From Candidatus Poribacteria bacterium (lineage in GTDB: Bacteria > Poribacteria > WGA-4E > WGA-3G): 64,000 bases of DNA. How positions within the stretch are numbered: position 1 is the first letter of the stretch; each line of letters opens with the position of its first letter. This document shows, piece after piece, positions 24,845 to 33,720 of this stretch. The stretch is taken from NCBI GenBank assembly GCA_022826805.1, contig JAJDUH010000065.1:20286-84285 (forward strand), in the 5' to 3' direction. The position numbers and the translations under genes were made by a program. A model generated the notes under the pieces. That model saw only the letters and a list, made by a program, of their open reading frames with translations. It ran no database searches and was not told the origin of the DNA.

Positions 24845-25696
24845 TTACGCTACTGGGAATCCGTCTCCGACGAGTGGCTCACCGTCTGCGACCTCAATCG
24901 TTGGGACGAGGACGTGGTTCGGCGATTGGGCGTTATTATAGCAGACATCTTGCGCCATGAAAATCATAACGAAGGCGCGGCGTTGTCTCTCGGTGACATT
25001 CGCGGGTGTGCCGTGGAAGTTGAGACAGTGGTGGAACATGCACTCGCCTGCTTTCAATTCCACTGGAATGCCGTGAGTGATGTCCAATTCCCGTCTTTCT
25101 GCCCACTGGTCAGGGAGTGGTTCCCGTCCTTCTTCGCGCGCTTTCGCCGCTGCTGCATCTGCCGCCGCCCTGGCGGCGATTGAGAACCGTTCGTCTTTAT
25201 GACTCTTCGGCATAACGTGCATGCAGCCACTTTCAACTGTTGCATCGTCCAAAGCGAGCCAGCAGCTGACAATGTTCGGCGGGCTGAGGGGCCAGAAGAA
25301 GAAATCGTGGTGAAATGCGAAATGCCCGTTGTCGTGAGGTGGTTTGGAAATAACTTGATCGTGCCAGAGACGGACCTCTGGGGTCCCCAGTAGTGCACGG
25401 GCTGTCCCTGCGATGAGCGGATGGTGAATGGCAGCCTCGTAGTGTGGTTCCCGCTTCCACATGTTGATGTATTGATGGATTGCACGCGGGTGGCCACTTC
25501 CGCGATTGAGTCGGTTCTCGCGTCGGTCGTGTCCGTATTTGAATTCCGGTGACGAGTCGTCACCTTCAGCAAGTTCTAATTCAATGACGGCATCTAATCC
25601 GGCTCGCATGGCTTCAACGCCATCGCTATCTAACACTCTTCCAAACTTGACGTATCCATTCTCCTGAAAAAAATCGATCTGTTCTTGTGTTACCAT
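24845..25696 (-). CDS. Phytanoyl-CoA dioxygenase (PhyH) family protein
   Basis: A 283-residue Fe(II)/2-oxoglutarate-dependent oxygenase. The iron-binding HxD lies in FAFHHDFFFW, the distal histidine in FHHCLNFHGTPANVTERQRR, and the following arginine binds 2-oxoglutarate. Members of this family hydroxylate lipids, ectoine-type osmolytes or secondary metabolites; the substrate is unknown. ATG 25696 has GGAGA six bases before it. It lies between a defence module and a type III restriction gene, whose stop codon falls in its leader, and may be a metabolic gene trapped in the island. Confidence 0.85.
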   Translation of the reverse strand: MVTQEQIDFFQENGYVKFGRVLDSDGVEAMRAGLDAVIELELAEGDDSSPEFKYGHDRRENRLNRGSGHPRAIHQYINMWKREPHYEAAIHHPLIAGTARALLGTPEVRLWHDQVISKPPHDNGHFAFHHDFFFWPLSPPNIVSCWLALDDATVESGCMHVMPKSHKDERFSIAARAAADAAAAKAREEGREPLPDQWAERRELDITHGIPVELKAGECMFHHCLNFHGTPANVTERQRRAFVMIFMAQDVCYNNAQSPNHVLVPTIEVADGEPLVGDGFPVA

Positions 25697-25722
25697 TACA
25701 TTTCTCCACGTGAATTTAATAT

Positions 25723-28332
25723 TCATAATTGTAATACTTCATCAAGAGTTTCCCGGAATTGATTTTGGTTTTTCTCCTGATAAAAGGGTAAACCGATAAT
25801 GCGATAATTCTTATTCTCTATTATGAGTTCACTTTTACGTTCGGTATCAATCTCTTTCAGAAAGTCTTCTTTCCATCTGTCAAAGTCTTCAATGTGTTCA
25901 CCCTTAGGTTCAATAAAAAGTTGGTAACTTAGTGTTTCGCCGTTTTCCTTTCCCAGAAAGAGAACAAAGTCGGGTTGGAAGGCTTGCCCATCAAAGAAGT
26001 TATAAATAGAAAAATGTCTCTCGTTGCGAATCAAGAAAAGGTCAACATAGGTTTTCTTTAGTTCCTCAAGTTGTGTCTGAAGGAATTGGACGAATGCTTT
26101 TTCCTCGCTGGTGCCGTAGAGACCGTTAAAGGCGAACCATTCAGCGTCCTTCGCGAGACGCTCGGCGGCGTGATTCTCATCAGCACGCGAACTCTTAGCA
26201 CTGAATTTCAGGACTTTCTCTTTGAAAAGATCGCGGATTTGTTCCTTATAAAAATGCTTCGTGCCTTCCTGTTGAGTAATTCGTTCGCGCAGTTCAGTTT
26301 CAATTTTTCCCAAAAGATCGCAACACGCCCTGAGTTTCTCTGAAGCTTCATCTTCTAATTGCGTAAAATCCCCCTTGAAAGTGATTGCCAAACCTCCTAA
26401 ATAGTTATCCGAAGTTCTAAATTCGTGCATTGACTTCAACTGTGGAAAATATCGTTTGAGTGATGAAAATTTGAAAAACGGGCTGCGTGCAATGGCAGTT
26501 TGGACGATATTTTGTTCAATATTGACTACCTTTATGACCTCTGTGCCCGTGTTCTGTGTAACATAGTTGGTTTCATCGCGCTCAATCATACTCGTCACAC
26601 CTCCAGTTCCTTCGTAGATGGTGTGCTCATGCCATTTCTTTTTCACACTTAGAAACGCTAAGTCTTCAAAGGATTTGACATGTTGATAGTCCCTTGGCAC
26701 CTGTTTATTCAACCAGATAACACCATGTTTGTAAAGGTCCGTTTTCTTGAATGACTCCTTGAGTTTCAACTGGCGAGTCAGGGTCTGTTCGTCTATTAAC
26801 CCTCTCTGTACCAATGCCTTTTTGATTTCAGTGATGTAAGGCAAATCGTTAATGCTGTGATAATGAAATTCCTCCAAAACGCGGAGTTCATGTTCAATGT
26901 TTTCGTCAAATTTGCGTTGGTACTTGTCCTCGTGCCCAGGCAGCGTAAAAGGATAATAACGTGCACCGCGCCCGATAAGTTGTGCCTCGGCAATTGTCGT
27001 TTTTCCAATCTTGTTATGCCCTGTACTGCCGGTATCATAACAGCGGACGATGTCGAACAGGTTCAGCACATCCCACCCCTCACTGAGCATCTGCACAGCG
27101 AAAATAGCACGAATAGGATTATTTGTCTCTTCAAGCCTGTTCACCTCTACCTGATACTTCTCTTTTTCTACTTTAGAGTTGACAGCAAGGCAGTACCTCT
27201 CCTGAAAATTCACTTTTAGATCGCGTACCAGTCGTTCAGAACCAGTACCATGTTTATCAAAGAAACGAAACGCCTGTTTAATAATTAGAACTTCAGATCT
27301 CCGAATCCTGTCAATATCATTTCTGGTGAGACTATCAATAAGTTTATGGAAGTCATCTTTGTTCTTTTCGGACTCAGGGATTGTTTTTCCCTTAAACAGA
27401 ATAACAGGTTTCAGTTGGATGCTGTGTGCCGTTGCAACAGACTCTTTGTAATGATTGAGAATGATCGCTTGTAAGATGCGGTCCTCCAAGCTGAAATCGG
27501 ACCTCACGATTTCAATATCTTTTGAGTATTTGTCATTCCGAAATTGGACTAAATCATAGCGGTAAATAATCTTATTTCGATACTTTTCTACGATTGCAGA
27601 TGTTTTGTCATCAAAAGTGGCGGTGAATTCCAATAACAGGTTATCATCGTTTGCGTTGAATATATTTTCAACGGTGTTTTCCCACGTCGGTTTTTCCTTC
27701 TGCGTCGGATTCTCTCCCGTTAGGTTTAATTCGATCTGTTGTGTCTTCGTAGAGACGTTCATGTGGTGCGCTTCATCAGACAAGAGTACAATTTTCCTTT
27801 TTTTAAAATCGTCAAAGGTTAAGGCGTTCTCTTTCTCTGTTGTCAGCTCGCTGTGTAACTTCTGAATTGTAGCGAACCGGATGTTGATGTCGTTCTCGTT
27901 GACACCTTCAAAATTTTCCACTTCTGTTACCTTAACCTGGTCACCTTTGAAACAGATATTTGTATTGAAAAGGTATTTTGAGGATGCTGGATTAAGGAAG
28001 TTGTCTTTAGTTTTCTCAATGATATTGTCGGCGTTGACGAAAAAGAGGAAATTACGATATCCGTGTTCATAGAGATAAAGAATTAAACCCGCCATAATAA
28101 GCGTTTTACCGCTACCTGTTGCCATGTTAAACAGCAGATGTAAAGGATTTCTTTTGCCGGGAAAATCCATGTTTAAGCAGTGAATTAACCTTGCAAACGC
28201 CTCTACTTGATACGGACGCAGTTCATACGTAGGCTTCAGATTTTGCGTGATACTATCCGGCATTTCAGGTTTGGATACTCCAAACTCGAAAGCGTTTGTG
28301 AGACGTTCGTAAAGAAATTGTTCAGACATCAT
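25723..28332 (-). CDS. res: Type III restriction enzyme, Res subunit
   Basis: An 869-residue protein with an SF2 DNA translocase and a C-terminal nuclease. Walker A is ATGSGKT (71-77), the DEAD-box motif is LSDEAHH near residue 195, and QLIGRGARYYPF provides helicase motif VI. The C-terminal PD-(D/E)XK site is visible as FQPDFVLFL followed by FIEPKGEH. With Mod it cuts DNA lacking the methyl mark after ATP-driven communication between two head-to-head sites. Start ATG 28332 behind AGGA; a second ATG follows at once. The order on this strand is mod, HEPN gene, res. Confidence 0.9.
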   Translation of the reverse strand: MMSEQFLYERLTNAFEFGVSKPEMPDSITQNLKPTYELRPYQVEAFARLIHCLNMDFPGKRNPLHLLFNMATGSGKTLIMAGLILYLYEHGYRNFLFFVNADNIIEKTKDNFLNPASSKYLFNTNICFKGDQVKVTEVENFEGVNENDINIRFATIQKLHSELTTEKENALTFDDFKKRKIVLLSDEAHHMNVSTKTQQIELNLTGENPTQKEKPTWENTVENIFNANDDNLLLEFTATFDDKTSAIVEKYRNKIIYRYDLVQFRNDKYSKDIEIVRSDFSLEDRILQAIILNHYKESVATAHSIQLKPVILFKGKTIPESEKNKDDFHKLIDSLTRNDIDRIRRSEVLIIKQAFRFFDKHGTGSERLVRDLKVNFQERYCLAVNSKVEKEKYQVEVNRLEETNNPIRAIFAVQMLSEGWDVLNLFDIVRCYDTGSTGHNKIGKTTIAEAQLIGRGARYYPFTLPGHEDKYQRKFDENIEHELRVLEEFHYHSINDLPYITEIKKALVQRGLIDEQTLTRQLKLKESFKKTDLYKHGVIWLNKQVPRDYQHVKSFEDLAFLSVKKKWHEHTIYEGTGGVTSMIERDETNYVTQNTGTEVIKVVNIEQNIVQTAIARSPFFKFSSLKRYFPQLKSMHEFRTSDNYLGGLAITFKGDFTQLEDEASEKLRACCDLLGKIETELRERITQQEGTKHFYKEQIRDLFKEKVLKFSAKSSRADENHAAERLAKDAEWFAFNGLYGTSEEKAFVQFLQTQLEELKKTYVDLFLIRNERHFSIYNFFDGQAFQPDFVLFLGKENGETLSYQLFIEPKGEHIEDFDRWKEDFLKEIDTERKSELIIENKNYRIIGLPFYQEKNQNQFRETLDEVLQL

Positions 28333-28346
28333 ACATTTTCCTATAA

Positions 28347-28398
28347 GTAGCACAAACTTTTAGTTTGTGCCTATTATCCCGCAAACTAAAAGTTTGCG
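28347..28398 (+). repeat. GTAG-headed double palindrome (CACAAACT type)
   Basis: GTAG, then CACAAACT/AGTTTGTG, a spacer, then GCAAACT/AGTTTGC. A second copy with the same order sits at 29881-29932, so the pair brackets the HEPN gene. Confidence 0.85.
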
Positions 28399-28425
28399 GT
28401 ACAAAGACTTTTACCGAGTCAACGT

Positions 28426-29817
28426 TTACTCACCGAGTATCAAATTGTTCCAATAATTAGAATTAGGGAATTCCCCATCTTCCAAAATCTTCATTATGGA
28501 GTCTCGACACAAGTTCTGAGCTCTTGTAATAAATTCTGATGTAGGAACGGATTCTCCCTTTTTAACTTTAACCCTCTGGGGGAGTTCTCCATTGTGAACA
28601 GCCTTGGAACGCAAGGTATATATGGACTTAAACTCATCTATTAGCATCTTCCGATCTGCTTTATCTTTTCCCAAGTACCAAGAGGCGCGGAGACGGAATT
28701 GAAAAGATAATTGGTCTACGTTGGCTTTCGGTAAATAGAGGGCTTCAAAGGCTATTCCCAAGTCAATCATTTTATCTACAGGATTACTCTCTGCTTTTGA
28801 TTTTATCCATCTATCAATGGGTATCTGTAATTTTTCGCGTATTTCTATCTCACTATCAGTTAAGACATCATACAAATATTTAGTTTTTTGGATTTGAACT
28901 TTGTTGACACCAACAAAAGTGTCAAATTCTCCAGTATTATAGCCATAAGCAATGTGATTTACACCAAGTTTACTCAAATTAAAAAGCTCATCTTGCGGCA
29001 AACTTCGCCAGTTAATAATAACTTGAACCGCCGAATTACAAGATAAAGATAAGGTTTGGCAAAAGTACTTATAAAACTCCTCTATTTTAAAGTCGGAAAA
29101 CTTTCCATCAGCCACTTCGACATGAAACGGTAATTTGTCTTCATGGTAGTCATCGTTAAATAGTTCAGGATAAGGTTTATAAAATATAGGAAATACGGAA
29201 GCATCAATAATCAGCAACGTTTTTCCCAGTAAAGAATGTGGTGATATGGAGAAATTGACCATATCAGGTAAATAGTTCGAGATCTCGGATGTTGAAAGCG
29301 GCAGAGGAGCCAATCTGACTCCTTTAAAAATTTGCATTTCTGTTTCCACTCTTATTCCTTCAAGTAATGCCATGTACCGGAAAGATTGCTGCCCCTTTCC
29401 GGCACCTCTCTCAAAATCTGATACTGCCTTTTCTATTCCGTAAACAATGGCAATTTTTAGAAGTTGGTCTAAAAGATAGTTCAAGGGAAAACCTCCGGAG
29501 GGTCCTCCCCGTGCAATAAAAGAACATGCAGATTCGATACAGTCTTCTTCATTGATAAATTCGGCATATTCCGTTCTGATGAAGTCAAGCAGTTGCAATT
29601 CTACTGATTTACCTGCTATGTGCGCCTTATAACACATCACAAGTGATGAGGTGTCGAGTGAATCATCCTTCCACGACTGTTGTAGAATGCTTTTGTATTG
29701 ATGAATATCAATAACAGAGGGCAATTGAGGTCTATTTGTTGAGTTCAGTCGTATTTCCAAATTCGTTATTGCTTCATATAGCAACTGCGTTAGTACCTGT
29801 TTTCTATCTTCAGTCAT
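28426..29817 (-). CDS. HEPN-domain protein inside the type III R-M locus
   Basis: A 463-residue protein with an Apea-like HEPN domain at the C-terminus. The signature R-x4-H is RSKAVH (R403, H408), preceded by FRLRASWYLG and IDEFKSIYTL as in that family. HEPN proteins of this class are often metal-independent RNases that kill or stall infected cells. The N-terminal 350 residues contain no motif I recognise; they may sense a phage or a DNA state. The ATG at 29817 has AGAAGGA upstream. It separates mod from res and is flanked by matching GTAG palindromes, which suggests a cassette insertion or recombination. Confidence 0.75.
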   Translation of the reverse strand: MTEDRKQVLTQLLYEAITNLEIRLNSTNRPQLPSVIDIHQYKSILQQSWKDDSLDTSSLVMCYKAHIAGKSVELQLLDFIRTEYAEFINEEDCIESACSFIARGGPSGGFPLNYLLDQLLKIAIVYGIEKAVSDFERGAGKGQQSFRYMALLEGIRVETEMQIFKGVRLAPLPLSTSEISNYLPDMVNFSISPHSLLGKTLLIIDASVFPIFYKPYPELFNDDYHEDKLPFHVEVADGKFSDFKIEEFYKYFCQTLSLSCNSAVQVIINWRSLPQDELFNLSKLGVNHIAYGYNTGEFDTFVGVNKVQIQKTKYLYDVLTDSEIEIREKLQIPIDRWIKSKAESNPVDKMIDLGIAFEALYLPKANVDQLSFQFRLRASWYLGKDKADRKMLIDEFKSIYTLRSKAVHNGELPQRVKVKKGESVPTSEFITRAQNLCRDSIMKILEDGEFPNSNYWNNLILGE

Positions 29818-29880
29818 TCATTATTCCTTCTAATACCACTATAATGCAAGTTCAACTTAGACATTTCGCGAATGATGGAT

Positions 29881-29932
29881 GTAGCACAAACTTTTGGTTT
29901 GTGCCGTATTATTTCGCAAACTAAAAGTTTGC
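29881..29932 (+). repeat. GTAG-headed double palindrome, second copy
   Basis: GTAG, CACAAAC/GTTTGTG, spacer, GCAAACT/AGTTTGC, directly downstream of the mod stop and upstream of the HEPN gene. Only a few bases differ from the copy at 28347. Confidence 0.85.
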
Positions 29933-29943
29933 TGTACAAAGAC

Positions 29944-31887
29944 TTATTCACCATAAAACGCCCTATTCAACACCTTATCTGCTTCACTGACTGTAAACGC
30001 CTCATCCTCTATTTCAGAGAGATGAACGTAGAGTTGGTTCTTATCCAGCAGCCCCGCTAACAGCTGCTTCTGTTTCCCAACATCGTTGATAGCGATAAAG
30101 TGCTCTTCTGCTTCTTCTGGTTTTTGAGGTTTGACATACCAATTCAGAACAGAATCTTTTGACATATCGTTCCAGATGTCCAAAAGTTCTTCACTGGATT
30201 TAGCGAACTGGATTCGTTCCATGAAAACTTCGTTATAGGGCATAAGTTCACAATAGATGAAGCCCCCCCCACCTTGCCAATTGAGGTATTTGGAGATGCC
30301 TCCCTGTTCGCCGGCGATCACTTTATTTAGGCGTTCAACGGGGAGAGTTTCGGCATAATCCATTTGTTCAATACCGATGTATTGCCTGCCCATCTTGTGG
30401 GCAACAGCGGCAGTTGTGCCTGAGCCCAAATGGAAATCTAAAACAATATCCCCTACTTTTGTTATGTATTCAATAATGCGTTGCATCAGTAGTTCATTCT
30501 TCGGGTACGAGAATTCTTTTCTTCCAAAAAGTTCTACAATTTCATCTGTACCTTTGCTATTCATCATGCTTTCTAGCAATTCGTCCATAGCTTGGTTAAG
30601 AAAGTTTGATGAGACAGAAGCCTTATCGTAATCGCTCCCTTTTCTTTCAATCTCTTCAGATTTGAAAACGCGCAATGCCGGCTGTCTTATGTTGAGGAAG
30701 TTATAGTCGCCAGGAAAAACGATTTTTCCCAATTTATAATAGTCATGAAATGAATCTCGGGGAAAGCCCCAGCAGCGATTAGGATTCACTGGAAATTCTT
30801 GTCCATTTTTCGGATTCACCAATGTAAAGTTGCAATTGGGACGTTCATGAATTGTAGCCTGAACTGTAAGGTCGCTTAATCTCCATTCATCGTTAGGGAA
30901 GTCCGAGGACGTATGATATTTTCTTGAAACTGTCCGCTGGAAGATATTGTCTTTATTGGCTGCCTTGTTTGAGTACATTAGCATCCAGTCAAAGTCTTGA
31001 GACAAATTGTAAGGCACATTATTTCTTCCACTTCGTGTTTTTCTCGGGACAGTTGCGATAAAATTGTGTCTCCCAAATATATCGTCCCCTACGAGTTTTA
31101 AATAGTGCATTTCCTGATCGTCAATGTGAATCAGAATAACCCCATCATCCTTCAAAAGCGTCCGTGCAATCTCCAACCGATTTCTCATGAATGTCAGCCA
31201 GCTGGAATGGTTAAAGCTATTGTTATAGCCGAAACTATCATTTCCGGTATTATACGGGGGGTCAATGTAAATGAGTTTAACCTGTCCACGGAACTGTTCT
31301 TTGAGGGTGTGGAGTACGATGAGGTTGTTTCCTTTGACAATGAGGTTTTCGCGAATTGTGCCGTTCTCATCGCGTTTGATCGCTGTTACATTTTGTTCAC
31401 CTGCGGCGGTGTGACGTTTCCAGTTGGTAAGAACCTTCGGATCGAACATACGGTTGATTTCGTCTTGTGCGAGGAGCTCGTTGAAGAAAATTTCTTTGCG
31501 TTTTTCTTCTTCACGCGCTTGTCCACCCTCTAAGACGCAGTCTTTGTATGGCCAGACGAGTGCAACTTCACCGCGTTCACTGAGAAACTTTCCATCAATG
31601 TTCAATCCAATCTTATTGCGGAACTTAGTGTAAGAGTCGGCAAAGAAGTTTTTATCGGTGATATAGTCAACAAAGGTGTTATTGTCGAAAATCCAACGTC
31701 CCTCAATTTCTTTAAAGAATTTTGTCTCAACCTCTTTGTCGGTAAGTAGTAATTTGATAAGGTCGTGGTCAAGTTTCCACGCGCGTTCTCTGACGTTTGC
31801 TCGGTGAAGTTCTCCCGCTTCATCAACAAAGTCAGGGCGGGATTCAAGGAGTTTAATCAATTTTTTGTCGAATTTTTCTTTTGACAT
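29944..31887 (-). CDS. mod: Type III DNA methyltransferase, Mod subunit
   Basis: A 647-residue N6-adenine methyltransferase of the beta class: the catalytic motif DPPYNTG (209-215) comes before the SAM-binding motif DFHLGSGTT (484-492), with a histidine where phenylalanine is usual. The central part between them is the target recognition region. It both methylates one strand of an asymmetric site and gives Res its specificity. The start ATG 31887 has AAAGGA nine bases upstream. It is the first gene of a three-gene locus. The recognition sequence cannot be read from the protein. Confidence 0.92.
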   Translation of the reverse strand: MSKEKFDKKLIKLLESRPDFVDEAGELHRANVRERAWKLDHDLIKLLLTDKEVETKFFKEIEGRWIFDNNTFVDYITDKNFFADSYTKFRNKIGLNIDGKFLSERGEVALVWPYKDCVLEGGQAREEEKRKEIFFNELLAQDEINRMFDPKVLTNWKRHTAAGEQNVTAIKRDENGTIRENLIVKGNNLIVLHTLKEQFRGQVKLIYIDPPYNTGNDSFGYNNSFNHSSWLTFMRNRLEIARTLLKDDGVILIHIDDQEMHYLKLVGDDIFGRHNFIATVPRKTRSGRNNVPYNLSQDFDWMLMYSNKAANKDNIFQRTVSRKYHTSSDFPNDEWRLSDLTVQATIHERPNCNFTLVNPKNGQEFPVNPNRCWGFPRDSFHDYYKLGKIVFPGDYNFLNIRQPALRVFKSEEIERKGSDYDKASVSSNFLNQAMDELLESMMNSKGTDEIVELFGRKEFSYPKNELLMQRIIEYITKVGDIVLDFHLGSGTTAAVAHKMGRQYIGIEQMDYAETLPVERLNKVIAGEQGGISKYLNWQGGGGFIYCELMPYNEVFMERIQFAKSSEELLDIWNDMSKDSVLNWYVKPQKPEEAEEHFIAINDVGKQKQLLAGLLDKNQLYVHLSEIEDEAFTVSEADKVLNRAFYGE

Positions 31888-31997
31888 AGGATTGTGTCCT
31901 TTCTGTGCCAATGCGAGAGAGCGTTGTTGCCGATATAGATTCTATGCACTTTTCGCCCCACTGGGGCTGTTCCAATATGCTTTTTCTTTTTTGTTAC

Positions 31998-32020
31998 GGC
32001 ACACGGAGTGTGCCTACTAC
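31998..32020 (-). repeat. GTAG-headed palindrome (GGCACAC type)
   Basis: GGCACAC GGA GTGTGCC followed by TACTAC, between mod and the convergent-looking upstream SDR gene. It is nearly identical to copies at 18.9 and 58.8 kb. Confidence 0.8.
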
Positions 32021-32022
32021 TT

Positions 32023-32781
32023 TTAGATCGGGAATTGATGATTGCCTGCGGTCAAGCCACCATCAACGACGAAGATTGCCCCTGTCGCAAAACTGGCTTC
32101 ATTGGAGGCGAGGAAAAGCGCGGCGTTGGCGATGTCAATGGGCTGCCCAATTCGTCCAAGCGGATACCACGGTGTGATTTCGTCCAAGATCTGTGGATTG
32201 CGTTCAATCATCGGTTCCCAAACTTCGGTCTGAATTGTTCCCGGACAGATACAGTTGATACGGATGTTGTCTTTCCCATGTGCGACTGCCATAGATCGGG
32301 TGAGTGCGATAACGCCGCCTTTCGCAGCAGAATAGGCATGAATCGCCTGTAACCCGATAAGTCCGTTGACTGAGGCGATGTTAACAATGCTACCCCCTCC
32401 ACCCTTTTGCATCACAGGAACGACGGCATTGGAACAGTGGCTGGTGCCGCGAAGTGCGACTGCCAAGTTCGCCTCCCAGTTGTTGTTGAGTACATCGGCT
32501 GTGGAACAGATGGCATTGTTCACAAGAATGTCAACTGTGCCGTAAGCGTCAACAGTCTCAGCGATGAGTCTTTCTGCATCGGTAGTATCGGCGACATCGG
32601 CGTTGACAAACTGTGCTTCACCGCCCGCATCGGTGATCGCAGAGACAGTTGCAGTTCCATTGGCATCGTTCAGGTCATCAACAACGACTTTCGCCCCTTC
32701 TTCAGCGAACCGAAGGGCAACTGCTTTACCGATACCGCGTCCTGCACCTGTAACAATGGCAATTTTGTTGTTCAATCGCAT
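32023..32781 (-). CDS. Short-chain dehydrogenase/reductase
   Basis: A 252-residue classical SDR. The cofactor motif is TGAGRGIG, D62-type NADV follows, the NNAG motif reads NNAI, the serine lies in NIASVNG, and the catalytic pair is YSAAK. Cytoplasmic NAD(P)-dependent oxidoreductase of unknown substrate, possibly a sugar or polyol. The ATG at 32781 is preceded by AGGA. It lies downstream of the amino-acid importer genes on the same strand, separated by a repeat element, and is probably a separate unit. Confidence 0.88.
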   Translation of the reverse strand: MRLNNKIAIVTGAGRGIGKAVALRFAEEGAKVVVDDLNDANGTATVSAITDAGGEAQFVNADVADTTDAERLIAETVDAYGTVDILVNNAICSTADVLNNNWEANLAVALRGTSHCSNAVVPVMQKGGGGSIVNIASVNGLIGLQAIHAYSAAKGGVIALTRSMAVAHGKDNIRINCICPGTIQTEVWEPMIERNPQILDEITPWYPLGRIGQPIDIANAALFLASNEASFATGAIFVVDGGLTAGNHQFPI

Positions 32782-32847
32782 TTTTTGTCCTATGTCTTCT
32801 TCATGAAAGGTAGAGTAGAATTTACAATTACTGATATATTACGAACC

Positions 32848-32891
32848 GGCGAGGTTAGGGGGAAACACCCAAGCAAAAACACCTCGCCTAC
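32848..32891 (-). repeat. GTAG-headed palindrome (GGCGAGGT type)
   Basis: Outer arms GGCGAGGT and ACCTCGCC surround AAACACCCAAGCAAAAAC, then CTAC. The core is shared with 37.56 kb and 43.92 kb. It lies between the SDR gene and the transporter ATPase gene. Confidence 0.85.
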
Positions 32892-32907
32892 CAATTTGCA
32901 AACATCT

Positions 32908-33669
32908 CTAATGTTGTAATGTCTGTGAGATGAAAAGTTTCGTGCGTTCGTGCTGCGGATTATCGAAGAAATCTGCGGGTGCCGCTTCCTCAACAATCAC
33001 CCCTTCATCGAAAAAGAGAATCCGGTCAGCGACTTCACGGGCAAACCCCATCTCATGGGTAACAACAAGCATGGTCATGCCGGAGTGCGCGAGTTCACGC
33101 ATAACATCAAGGACTTCCGTGATCATCTCCGGATCAAGCGCGCTTGTCGGTTCGTCGAAGAGCATAATTTTGGGTTCCATCGCCAAGGCTCTTGCGATTG
33201 CGACGCGCTGCTGTTGTCCGCCCGAAATTTCTGCGGGGTACTTGTACGCCTGATCTGCAATATCCACCCGTTCTAAAAGCGATAAAGCGATCTCTTCTGC
33301 CTCAGTTTTCGTCAGTTTCCTGACCCGGATGGGCCCTAAGGTGATATTCTCCAAGTTTGTCAGATGCGGAAACAGATTGAATTGTTGGAACACCATACCG
33401 ACTTCTTGACGGATAAGATTAATATTACGGAGATCATCGGTCAGTTCTACCCCATCAATGATAATAGTGCCGCGTTGATGCTCCTCGAGTCGGTTCAGGG
33501 TCCGAATGAACGTGGATTTGCCTGATCCAGAGGGACCGCATATTACCACCCTTTCGCCTTTTTCGAAGGAGGTGGTGATTCCTTTGAGGACATGGAAATC
33601 GTCAAACCATTTATGTACGTCTTCGCACATAATAATTGGATCGTTCGGTGCATTTTCGTGTTCTGCCAT
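32908..33669 (-). CDS. aapP: Amino-acid ABC importer ATPase (AapP/GlnQ type)
   Basis: A 253-residue ATPase of the polar amino-acid uptake family. Walker A is GPSGSGKS, the Q-loop lies in VFQQFNLFPHLT, the signature is ISGGQQQR, and Walker B is IMLFDEPTSALDPE; EMGFAREVADRI after the switch histidine is diagnostic of this family. It drives import by the AapQ/AapM permeases. AAGGA precedes the ATG. It is the last gene of the importer cluster in transcription order (J, Q, M, P). Confidence 0.92.
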   Translation of the reverse strand: MAEHENAPNDPIIMCEDVHKWFDDFHVLKGITTSFEKGERVVICGPSGSGKSTFIRTLNRLEEHQRGTIIIDGVELTDDLRNINLIRQEVGMVFQQFNLFPHLTNLENITLGPIRVRKLTKTEAEEIALSLLERVDIADQAYKYPAEISGGQQQRVAIARALAMEPKIMLFDEPTSALDPEMITEVLDVMRELAHSGMTMLVVTHEMGFAREVADRILFFDEGVIVEEAAPADFFDNPQHERTKLFISQTLQH

Positions 33670-33720
33670 TTTTTAGATTCCTTGTTAGATATTTCCAAGT
33701 TGATCCTGAACCTACAAGTT

